Shown here: positions 22,669 to 30,476 of the stretch, in pieces
Numbering within the stretch: the stretch's first letter is position 1
Layout of the letters: every line of letters starts with the position of its first letter
NCBI GenBank assembly: GCA_021811865.1
Contig: JAKAQB010000043.1
Location: forward strand, 1 to 32,693
Reading direction: 5' to 3'
Source of the DNA: Actinomycetes bacterium
GTDB lineage: Bacteria; Actinomycetota; Acidimicrobiia; Acidimicrobiales; Palsa-688
Length of the DNA stretch: 32,693 bases
Made by a program: the position numbers and the translations under genes
Notes under the pieces: model-generated
Seen by the model: the letters and a program-made list of their open reading frames with translations, nothing else
Database searches by the model: none
What the model was told of the DNA's origin: nothing

Positions 22669-24645
22669 GTGAACGCCGCCTACGTCGTCGTCGCCGCCCC
22701 GCTCCTCGGTTCGATCCTGCTGCTCGCCGGGCACCGCCGCCTGCGAGAGCCGCTCGCCGGGTGGATCGTGGTCGCACTCGGGTTCGTGTCGTTCGGCGCC
22801 TCGGTGTACCTGTGGGTCGCCGAGGTGGGCCGGGCGGCCGGGCACAAGGCCGTCGACCTCGGGATCTTCCGGTGGCTGCCCGTCGAGCACCTGCAGGTCA
22901 GCTTCGGGTTGCAGGTCGATCCGCTGTCGGTGTTCTTCTGCCTGTTCGTCACGGGTGTCAGCTCGCTGATCTTCCTGTACTCGATCGGCTACATGCACGG
23001 GGACCCGAGCTTCCCCCGGTTCTTCTTCTACCTGAGCCTGTTCCTCTTCTCGATGGTCACGCTCGTGCTGGCCGACAACTTCCTCTTCATGTTCCTCGGG
23101 TGGGAGGGCGTCGGCTTCTGCTCCTACGGCCTCATTGGGTTCTGGTTCGAGCGCAACCGCGCCGCCGTCGCCGCCAAGAAGGCGTTCGTCACCAACCGCG
23201 TCGGCGACTTCGGCTTCATGATCGCCCTCTTCTTGATGTACGAGCACTTCGGCTCGTTCAACTTCTCCCGCGTGCTCGGTCCGCTCACGCACGGAGCGAC
23301 CCTCGGCGCCGGCTTCGCGACAGCCCTCGGCCTCATGCTCCTTCTCGGGGCCTGCGGCAAGTCGGCGCAGTTCCCGCTGTACATGTGGCTCCCCGACGCC
23401 ATGGAGGGCCCGACCCCCATCTCCGCCCTCATCCACGCCGCCACCATGGTCACCGCCGGGGTGTACCTGCTCGCCCGCAGCGCGCCGATCCTGCACTTCT
23501 CCGGTACCACGCAGTGGGTTGTGGCGTGCGTGGGGATCGCCACGGCGCTCGTCGCTTCGACGATCGCGTGCACCGAGACGGACATCAAACGGATCCTCGC
23601 CTACTCAACCCTGGCGGAGATCGGCTTCATGTTCCTCGCCGAGGGGAGCGGGGACTTCACCTCGGCCCTGTTCCTCACGGTCACCCACGCCTTCTTCAAG
23701 GCCCTGCTGTTCCTCTCCGCCGGAGCAGTGATCCACGCCTTGGCCGACGAGCAGGACATATGGCGCATGGGGGGGCTGCGCAAGTACCTCCCGCTCACCT
23801 TCGGCGCCTTCTTCATCGGCTACCTGGCCCTCTCGGCCGTCCCGCCGCTGTCGGGGTGGTGGTCCCACGAGGCGGTGCTCGAAGCCGCCTACCACAAGAA
23901 CGTCGGGCTCTGGATCACCGGTGTCCTCGTCGACGGGCTGACCGCCTACTACATGAGCCGTGAGGTGATGCTCGTCTTCTTCGGCGGGGCCCGCTGGAGG
24001 GAGAAGCGCCCGGGCTCCGCCCAGCAAGCAGCGGCCACCGCCGGGCCGCCCCAGGGCCACCCACCCGAGGCGGCGCACGGAGCGGCCGGCGGGCACGGTC
24101 ACGGTGAGCCGCACGACGCGCCTTGGACCATGAGCGTGCCGCTCGTGGTGCTCGCCATCGGTGCCGTGGTGGGCGGCATCATTGACCTGCCGTTCGGCGG
24201 CTTGGACTTCCTGACCAAGTTCCTCGCTCCCGTCTTTCCCGCCTCCGTGGTGCCGGCCCTCCCGCTGGCCAACGCGACGAAGGTGTGGATCGGCGTGGCC
24301 GGCACCTGCGTCAACCTCATCGGGCTGATCCTCGGGATCCTCGCCTGGCGTGAAGGGGTGCCCCGCCCCGTCCTCGAGCCGGCCTTCTTCCGCCACGGCT
24401 GGTACATCGACGAGGGGGTCGCCGGCGCCGTCGCCGGACCGCTCGCCCTCGCCGCCGACGCCATGGCCTACGACGTGGACCGCGGGCTCGTGGACCGCTT
24501 CGTCAACGACGTCGCCGGCGCCGCCGCCGGGACCGGGCGCCAGCTGCGCCGCATCCAGACCGGCTACGTCCGCACCTACGCCCTCGGGATCGGCGCCGGC
24601 GCCCTCGCCATCCTCATCTACGCCGTGGCCCGGCTCGGAGGTTGA
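22669..24645 (+). CDS. nuoL: NADH-quinone oxidoreductase subunit L
   Basis: NuoL is the distal antiporter-like subunit with the long lateral helix. The 658-residue product has the typical FLGWEGVGFCSYGLIGFWF, SAQFPLYMWLPDAMEGPTP and VTHAFFKALLFLSAGAVIHA. The GTG at 22669 follows AGAGGA by eight bases. Two oddities are visible. A His/Gly/Pro-rich insert (about residues 445-485, with AHGAAGGHGHGEPHD) sits in a late loop. The usual Gln of the helix motif YSTxxQxGYMF is Glu here (YSTLAEIGFMF). Neither is likely to remove function. One base separates it from nuoM. Confidence 0.98.
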   Translation: MNAAYVVVAAPLLGSILLLAGHRRLREPLAGWIVVALGFVSFGASVYLWVAEVGRAAGHKAVDLGIFRWLPVEHLQVSFGLQVDPLSVFFCLFVTGVSSLIFLYSIGYMHGDPSFPRFFFYLSLFLFSMVTLVLADNFLFMFLGWEGVGFCSYGLIGFWFERNRAAVAAKKAFVTNRVGDFGFMIALFLMYEHFGSFNFSRVLGPLTHGATLGAGFATALGLMLLLGACGKSAQFPLYMWLPDAMEGPTPISALIHAATMVTAGVYLLARSAPILHFSGTTQWVVACVGIATALVASTIACTETDIKRILAYSTLAEIGFMFLAEGSGDFTSALFLTVTHAFFKALLFLSAGAVIHALADEQDIWRMGGLRKYLPLTFGAFFIGYLALSAVPPLSGWWSHEAVLEAAYHKNVGLWITGVLVDGLTAYYMSREVMLVFFGGARWREKRPGSAQQAAATAGPPQGHPPEAAHGAAGGHGHGEPHDAPWTMSVPLVVLAIGAVVGGIIDLPFGGLDFLTKFLAPVFPASVVPALPLANATKVWIGVAGTCVNLIGLILGILAWREGVPRPVLEPAFFRHGWYIDEGVAGAVAGPLALAADAMAYDVDRGLVDRFVNDVAGAAAGTGRQLRRIQTGYVRTYALGIGAGALAILIYAVARLGG

Positions 24646-24646
24646 C

Positions 24647-26332
24647 GTGAGCGGCACCGGGGCGTTCCCCATCCTCACCACCATCGTCTTCGTGCCGCTC
24701 GCCGGCGCCGCCATCACCACGCTCCTGCCGCGTGCCCGGGCACCGCAACTGGCCAAGGTGGTCGGCGCCGTCACCATGCTCGTCGAGATAGCGCTGGTCG
24801 CCACCCTCGTCGCCGAGTTCAGGACCCACACCGCCGGCTTCCAGTTCGTGAGCAACCACGCCTGGATCGCCGGCCTGGGCATCAGGTGGTTCCTCGGCGT
24901 GGACGGGATCTCCCTGTTCCTCGTCGCGGTCACCGCCGTGCTGTTCCCCGTCGCGGTCCTCGGCCCGCGGGTGTCCGGTCAGGAGAAGAGCTTCGTGGTC
25001 TGGATGCTGTTCTTGGAGTCGGCGTGCATGCTGACCTTCCTGGCCCTGGACCTGTTCGTGTTCTTCGTCGCCTTCGAGGTCACCCTCGTCCCCGGCTACT
25101 TCATCATCTCCGGCTTCGGTGGGCTGCGGCGCAACTACGCGGCCATGAAGTTCTTCATCTACACCTTCGCCGGCTCGGCGTTCCTCTTCGTCGGCATCCT
25201 GTCGATCGTGTTCCTGGTGGCGGCGCGCAACGGCGGCCACATCTCCTTCTCCCTCATCACCCTGGCCCGCTACGCCAACCGGCTCCCCGTCGCCGACCAG
25301 GAGTGGATCTTCATCGGGCTGTTCCTCGGGTTCGCCGTCAAGATCCCCCTGATGCCGTTCCACTCCTGGCTGCCCGACGCCTACACCCAGGCGCCGACGG
25401 CCGGCTCGATGGTGATAGCCGGCATCCTGTTCAAGCTCGGCGCCTACGGGCTCCTGCGCTTCGGGGTGTTCATGCTGCCCCGTGCGGCCGTGCGCCTCGC
25501 CCCGCTGCTGCTCGCCCTCGCCATCATCGGCATCACCTACGGGGCCGTCGTCACGATCATGCAGCGCGACTTCAAGCGCCTGGTGGCCTACGCATCGATC
25601 GTCGACGTGGCGTTCATCGTCGTGGGCATCTTCGCCTTCACGTCGCAGAGCATCACCGGTGGGGTCTTCGAGATGGTCAACCACGGGCTGACCACCGGAG
25701 CGATGTTCTTCGTGCTCGGCATGATCTGGGATCGGCGTCGGACGTTCCGCATCGCCGAGCTCGGCGGGCTACAGAAGCCGGCACCGATCCTGTCCGCCGT
25801 CATGATCCTCGTCATCATGAGCGCCGTCGGCCTACCTGGGCTCAACGGCTTCGCCGGCGAGTTCCTCGTCCTGGTCGGCACGTTCCTCACCGACCGGTGG
25901 TGGGCGGTGGTGGCCACGACGGGCGTGATCAGCGGCGCCATCTACCTGCTGTGGGCCTACCAGCGGGTGTTCCACGGAGAGCCGCAGGGCGCCAACGCCG
26001 CCGTGGCCGACATCAGCCTGCGGGAGGCGGTCGCCATCGCCCCGCTGCTCGCCGGCATCGTCTACCTCGGCATCTTCCCCGCCCCGTTCCTCAACCGCAT
26101 CACCCCGTCGGTGGACCACCTCCTCGCCCATGTGGAGCTGTCGGCCCGCAGCCTGCACGTCCCGCGCGCCGGCAGCCCCAGGGTCACCTACGCCGTCCCA
26201 GCCGACCAGAGCGTCGACCCCACCGGCGCCTCGCTTGCCGGCTTCGCGCACGGGGCGGGCGGGGGGGCCGGCGGGGGGGCCGGCGCAGCTGCCGTGAGCG
26301 CCGCCGCCTCGACGGGAGGGGGCGGCGGGTGA
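24647..26332 (+). CDS. nuoM: NADH-quinone oxidoreductase subunit M
   Basis: NuoM is the middle antiporter-like proton channel. The 561-residue product has FFVAFEVTLVPGYFI (key Glu), FLGFAVKIPLMPFHSWLPDA (Lys), GILFKLGAYGLLRFG (Lys) and MVNHGLTTGAMFF. The GTG at 24647 has GGAGG upstream, inside the end of nuoL. A notable change is in the helix usually read as SSxSHxGF after DFKRLVAY, which here reads ASIVDVAF. The conserved His is therefore replaced by Asp320. The C-terminal 60 residues are an added Gly/Ala-rich tail. It overlaps nuoN by GTGA. Confidence 0.97.
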   Translation: MSGTGAFPILTTIVFVPLAGAAITTLLPRARAPQLAKVVGAVTMLVEIALVATLVAEFRTHTAGFQFVSNHAWIAGLGIRWFLGVDGISLFLVAVTAVLFPVAVLGPRVSGQEKSFVVWMLFLESACMLTFLALDLFVFFVAFEVTLVPGYFIISGFGGLRRNYAAMKFFIYTFAGSAFLFVGILSIVFLVAARNGGHISFSLITLARYANRLPVADQEWIFIGLFLGFAVKIPLMPFHSWLPDAYTQAPTAGSMVIAGILFKLGAYGLLRFGVFMLPRAAVRLAPLLLALAIIGITYGAVVTIMQRDFKRLVAYASIVDVAFIVVGIFAFTSQSITGGVFEMVNHGLTTGAMFFVLGMIWDRRRTFRIAELGGLQKPAPILSAVMILVIMSAVGLPGLNGFAGEFLVLVGTFLTDRWWAVVATTGVISGAIYLLWAYQRVFHGEPQGANAAVADISLREAVAIAPLLAGIVYLGIFPAPFLNRITPSVDHLLAHVELSARSLHVPRAGSPRVTYAVPADQSVDPTGASLAGFAHGAGGGAGGGAGAAAVSAAASTGGGGG

Positions 26333-28149
26333 GCGCCGCCGCCGTCGCAGCCGTGCACGTCGCCGCTCAGGGGCTCAGCGGGACTTCGGGGACGCCCGCC
26401 GGCAGCTGCGTCGGCAGCTTCGGGCGCATCAACTCGCTGTGCCACGCGTACGGGAGCATCCACGTACCCGTCAACTACCTGAGCATCCTCCCCGTGCTGG
26501 TCGTCGGCGCCGGGGCCCTGCTCCTGCTGCTGGTGTCGTCACTCCTACCGAAGCGCTCCCGGCCGGGCCTGTACCCCCTGCTCACTGTCGTGGTGGGGGC
26601 CCTAGCCGCCGTCTCCACCATCTGGCAGTGGATCGACATCGGTGACAACGGAGCGCGCCAGACGATCGGCGGCCAGGTGCTCTACGACCGCTTCAGCGTG
26701 CTGTTCCTGCTGCTGATCAGCTGTGCCGTGATCCTGACCGCCCTCTTCTCCGACAGCTACCTCCGCCAGGAGGGCCTCGACGGCGTCGAGGCTTACGTCC
26801 TCATGCTGCTCGCCGGCGCCGGCGGGATGCTCATGGCCGAGGCCGGCAGCCTGGTCATGCTCTTCCTAGGCCTCGAGATCATGTCCATAGCCATGTACGT
26901 GATGGCCGCCTACCACCGGAGGCGCCAGCAGTCGGGGGAGGCGGGCCTCAAGTACTTCATCCTCGGCGCCTTCTCCTCGGCCATCTTCCTGTACGGCGTC
27001 GCCCTCATGTACGGGGCGACCGGCTCCCTGCAACTGTCCGAGATCGCCGCCTACCTCGCCCACACGACGATCGTCCACGACGGAGTCCTGCTCGCCGGCA
27101 TGTTCCTCGTGATCGTGGGCCTGGGCTTCAAGGTGTCGGCGGTCCCCTTCCACTTCTGGACGCCCGACGTGTACCAGGGTGCGCCGACGCCGTTCACCGG
27201 CTTCCTCGCGTCGGTCGCCAAGGCAGCGGCCTTCGCCGGCCTCCTCCGCTTCCTCTTCCAGACCCTTCCCACCCAGCAGGCCAACTGGCGGCCGGCCATC
27301 TGGCTGATCGCCGTGCTCACCCTGCTCGTCGGGTCGGTCATGGCCATCGCCCAGCGCGACCTCAAGCGCATGTTCGCCTACTCGTCGATCAGCCAGGCCG
27401 GCTACGTGCTCGTAGGCGTCCAAGCGGCCTCGGCGCGGGGTCAGGCGGCGGCGATGTTCTACGTCTTCACCTACGTTTTCATCATCGCCGGCAGCTTCGC
27501 CGTCGTCACCGTGCTGCAGGGCCCGGGGGAGGCGCGCACCGACCTGGCCGCAGTGCGCGGCCTCGGCCGTAGGCAGCCGCTGCTGGCGGCCGCGCTGCTC
27601 GTGTTCCTGCTCGCCCAGGCGGGCCTGCCGCTCACGAGTGGCTTCCTCGCCAAGTTCTCCGTGGTAGCGGCGGTCGTGGCCCGTGGCGGGTACGCCCTCG
27701 CCGTGATCGCCATGCTGGCGGCGGCGATCGCTGCCTTCTTCTACCTGCGCGTCGCCCTGCTCATGTACTGGCAGGCTGACGACACAGCGGGGCAGGTGCC
27801 GGCTGGCGCCGCAGCGGGCCTCGCGCCGCCGGCGGGTGGGGGCGGCACGCCGGCGACCGTGGCATTGACCGCTGGTGGCGCCGCGACGGCCGGCGGCGAT
27901 GCCACCACCGCCCTCGCCGTCGACGAGGGACCCTTCGTGGCCGGGCTCCAGCCGGTCTCTTCGCTCGGCGAGGAGCCGGCGACTCCGGAGGCCACCGCCC
28001 AGGGGGTGCTGGTCGCGCCGCCGGCCGAGCCGGCCCCGGTCCCGCTCGCCGTCGGCATCGGGCTGTGGGTCTGCGCAGTGTTCACGATCGTCGCCGGCGT
28101 CAGCCCCTGGGTCATCGACTTCGCCCGGCAGGCGACCTCGCTCTTCTAG
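26329..28149 (+). CDS. nuoN: NADH-quinone oxidoreductase subunit N
   Basis: NuoN is the third antiporter-like subunit and closes the operon. The 606-residue product has FLGLEIMSIAMYVMAAY (key Glu), GLGFKVSAVPFHFWTPDVYQ (Lys) and LPLTSGFLAKFSV. A Gln (Gln356, SSISQAGY) replaces the His often found in this helix. Between the last two helices lies an 80-residue Gly/Ala/Thr/Pro-rich insert (about 485-567), so the protein is over 100 residues longer than typical NuoN. The final helix IGLWVCAVFTIVAGVSPW is retained, showing the insert is in frame. The GTG at 26329 overlaps the nuoM stop. Confidence 0.97.
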   Translation: MSAAAVAAVHVAAQGLSGTSGTPAGSCVGSFGRINSLCHAYGSIHVPVNYLSILPVLVVGAGALLLLLVSSLLPKRSRPGLYPLLTVVVGALAAVSTIWQWIDIGDNGARQTIGGQVLYDRFSVLFLLLISCAVILTALFSDSYLRQEGLDGVEAYVLMLLAGAGGMLMAEAGSLVMLFLGLEIMSIAMYVMAAYHRRRQQSGEAGLKYFILGAFSSAIFLYGVALMYGATGSLQLSEIAAYLAHTTIVHDGVLLAGMFLVIVGLGFKVSAVPFHFWTPDVYQGAPTPFTGFLASVAKAAAFAGLLRFLFQTLPTQQANWRPAIWLIAVLTLLVGSVMAIAQRDLKRMFAYSSISQAGYVLVGVQAASARGQAAAMFYVFTYVFIIAGSFAVVTVLQGPGEARTDLAAVRGLGRRQPLLAAALLVFLLAQAGLPLTSGFLAKFSVVAAVVARGGYALAVIAMLAAAIAAFFYLRVALLMYWQADDTAGQVPAGAAAGLAPPAGGGGTPATVALTAGGAATAGGDATTALAVDEGPFVAGLQPVSSLGEEPATPEATAQGVLVAPPAEPAPVPLAVGIGLWVCAVFTIVAGVSPWVIDFARQATSLF

Positions 28150-28266
28150 CCCCTCCTGGCCCCACCTGTGGAAACCCAGAAGGACCAGCAACAACGGTGG
28201 GCGCATCGCCACACACGACGGACTGTGACCCCGTCGCCAGGATTCTGCACTCCGTGTGCTCAGTGC

Positions 28267-30231
28267 TCACCGGCACGCGGCCTCCCCGCCCCTTCGCACC
28301 GGGGCGGCAGCAGCGTATTCCGCCAGGAGTGCGGGATCGTCCACCGCCCCGGGGTCGAGCACCGTCTCGATGGCGGCTCCCTGCAGGACACGCTTGATGG
28401 GCACCTCGAGCTTCTTGCCGGTGCGGGTGTGGGGGACGCCCCTGACGGCGATGACGTCGTCAGGTACGTGGCGGGGCGATGCCCGGTCGCGGACCGCCTG
28501 GCGGATCCGTCGTCGCAGGTCGTCGTCGAGCTCGGCGTCCGGTGCCAAGACGACGAACAGCGGCATCCAGTAGCCCCCGTCGGGCTGCTCAACGCCCACG
28601 ACGAGCGATTCGATGACCTCGGGCAGAGCTTCGACGGCCTGGTAGATCTCTGCGCTGCCCATGCGGACCCCGTTGCGGTTGAGCGTCGAGTCCGACCGGC
28701 CGTGGATGACGACGCTGCCCCGGTCGGTGATCGTGATCCAGTCCCCGTGGCGCCACACGCCGGGGTAGGTGGAGAAGTAGGCGTCGCGGTAACGAGAGCC
28801 GTCCGGGTCGTCCCAGAAGGCCACGGGCATGGAGGGCATCGGCCGGGTGATGACCAGCTCGCCGACCTCACCCCGCAGCGGCCTGCCGTCAGCGTCCCAC
28901 GAGTCCAGAGCCACGCCGAGGGACGGAGCGGAGAGCTCGCCTGGCCACGTGGGCACCGTCGGCGTTGAACCGACGAAGGCGCTCACCACATCGGTGCCGC
29001 CGCTGATGGAGCCGATCGTGACGTGCTCGCCGAGCTCCTGTTGGACCCAGTGGAACGCAGCCGCCGGCAGGACCGACCCGGTGACGCCGAGGAGCCGCAG
29101 CGCCGACAGGTCCCGTTCGCCAGGATGGGCTCCGGCCTTCTCGCACGAGAGGAGGTAGGCGGGGCTCGTGCCGAGGAACGCCACCTTGTCACGAGCCGCT
29201 ATCGCCCACAGGGCGTCCGCGCTCGGCGCTGCCGGACTGCCGTCGTAGGTCACCACCGTCGCTCCGACCAGCAGGCCGGCGACCTGGAAGTTCCACATCA
29301 TCCAGGAGGGCGAGGTGTACCAGAAGAAGCGCTCGCCGGCCGTGAGGTCGGAGTGGAGGACGAGCTGCTTCAGGTGCTCCAGCACCACCCCCCCGTGGCC
29401 GTGGACGATCCCCTTGGGCTTGCCCGTCGTTCCCGACGAGAACAGCACCCACAGCGGGTGGTCGAACGCCACGGGGACCGGCGAGAGGGGAGGGTCACCC
29501 GCCGTCGCCTGTACCCAGGGAACGACCCCAGGCGGGAGGGCACCGCCGAGCCTCGAGGTCATGATCACGGCCCCCACGCCGACGGCGTCCGCCAACTGAG
29601 CGGCTGCGTCCCGACGGTCCTGGTCCCTGCCGGCGTGGCGGTACCCGTCGGCTGTGACCAGCACCGCCGGCGACAGCTGGCCGAGCCTGTCGGCGGCGGC
29701 GGCCGGTGCGTAGTCCTGGCCGCAGGAGGACCACACCGCGCCCAGGCTCGCCGTGGCGAGGAAGGCCACGATCGCCTCGGGGATGTTGGGCATGTAGGCC
29801 GCCACCCGGTCGCCCGGCCCGACGCCGAGGTCGGACAGCGTGGACGCGAGAGCGGCCACCTGGCGGCGTAGCTCCGGCCAGCCGAGGCCCCGCACCCTGG
29901 TGGTCGCCCCGCCGGCCGGGTCCGGATCGTCGCAGGGTTCGGCCTCGTCGATCACCGCCAGACCGGGAAGGTCGCCGTGGCGGAACACCTGGTCGACGTA
30001 GTTGAGCGTCGCACCAGGGAACCAGGTGGCTCCCGGCATCACGTCAGTGCCGAGCACCCGCTCCGGCGGCGTGGCGGCGGGGATCGAGAAGTACTCCCAG
30101 AGAGCGCCCCAGAACCCTTCGAGGTCGGCGACCGACCACTCGTGCAACGCCCGGTAGTCCGCCGCCTCTACGCCCCGCGCCTCCCCCAGCCAGCGCCGGA
30201 ACCGCTCGATCTCCGGGACTCGAGACTCCAT
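28267..30231 (-). CDS. Acetoacetyl-CoA synthetase (acetoacetate-CoA ligase)
   Basis: This cytosolic ANL-family enzyme would activate acetoacetate (and similar short 3-oxo acids) with ATP and CoA. The 654-residue protein begins with the family-specific N-terminal part (FRRWLGEARG, ALHEWSVADLEGFWGALWEYF). It has the adenylate loop VLFSSGTTGKPKGIVHGHGG (about 262-281), SPSWMMWNFQVAGLLVGATV and WRHGDWITITDRG with HGRSDSTLNRNGVRMG. The C-terminal catalytic Lys is in RTGKKLEVPIKR (Lys606). The length and the GATWFPGATLNYVDQVF motif fit acetoacetyl-CoA rather than acetyl-CoA synthetase. The ATG at 30231 follows GAGGGAGGG on the minus strand. It converges on nuoN with a 117-base gap that shows no clear terminator. 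Confidence 0.92.
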   Translation of the reverse strand: MESRVPEIERFRRWLGEARGVEAADYRALHEWSVADLEGFWGALWEYFSIPAATPPERVLGTDVMPGATWFPGATLNYVDQVFRHGDLPGLAVIDEAEPCDDPDPAGGATTRVRGLGWPELRRQVAALASTLSDLGVGPGDRVAAYMPNIPEAIVAFLATASLGAVWSSCGQDYAPAAAADRLGQLSPAVLVTADGYRHAGRDQDRRDAAAQLADAVGVGAVIMTSRLGGALPPGVVPWVQATAGDPPLSPVPVAFDHPLWVLFSSGTTGKPKGIVHGHGGVVLEHLKQLVLHSDLTAGERFFWYTSPSWMMWNFQVAGLLVGATVVTYDGSPAAPSADALWAIAARDKVAFLGTSPAYLLSCEKAGAHPGERDLSALRLLGVTGSVLPAAAFHWVQQELGEHVTIGSISGGTDVVSAFVGSTPTVPTWPGELSAPSLGVALDSWDADGRPLRGEVGELVITRPMPSMPVAFWDDPDGSRYRDAYFSTYPGVWRHGDWITITDRGSVVIHGRSDSTLNRNGVRMGSAEIYQAVEALPEVIESLVVGVEQPDGGYWMPLFVVLAPDAELDDDLRRRIRQAVRDRASPRHVPDDVIAVRGVPHTRTGKKLEVPIKRVLQGAAIETVLDPGAVDDPALLAEYAAAAPVRRGGEAACR

Positions 30232-30337
30232 GTCCCTCCCTCGTGGCTGTCGGCGTCACCCTACCGGTCGATCCCACGAGGGTTCAGCCCTGCACCTGCG
30301 CTCGGGGTGGCGTTCGTGGGCGGTCGCCGGACAGCGC

Positions 30338-30427
30338 CCAAACCGCGCGCACATGCGCAGACTGCGCGCACCCACGACGGTATGGCGTCGTCCAGGCGCG
30401 CAGGTCGCCTCATTGCGCGCGGTTCGG
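30338..30427. repeat. Inverted repeat between the two minus-strand genes
   Basis: CCAAACCGCGCGCA (30338-30351) and TGCGCGCGGTTCGG (30414-30427) are inverted repeats matching in 13 of 14 positions with a 62-base spacer. The spacer contains further GCGCGCAC (30364-30371) and TGCGCA words. They lie in the 245-base gap upstream of the acetoacetyl-CoA synthetase gene and downstream of the DUF2156 gene. They could be operator half-sites or a terminator stem. No start or T-run clarifies this. Confidence 0.55.
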
Positions 30428-30476
30428 GATTCGGTCGGAGCCGCCGGCGCGGGGTCTCGGGGGTTGAATGATGGGG

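Noticed and set aside
24886..26328. Long upstream extension of the nuoN frame through nuoM
   Set aside because: The upstream part is an Arg/Pro-rich shadow of nuoM. Homology begins after the GTG at 26329.
28150..28266. Terminator between nuoN and the convergent synthetase gene
   Set aside because: Only short imperfect pairings such as GCAC/GTGC are seen, with no stable stem or T-run.
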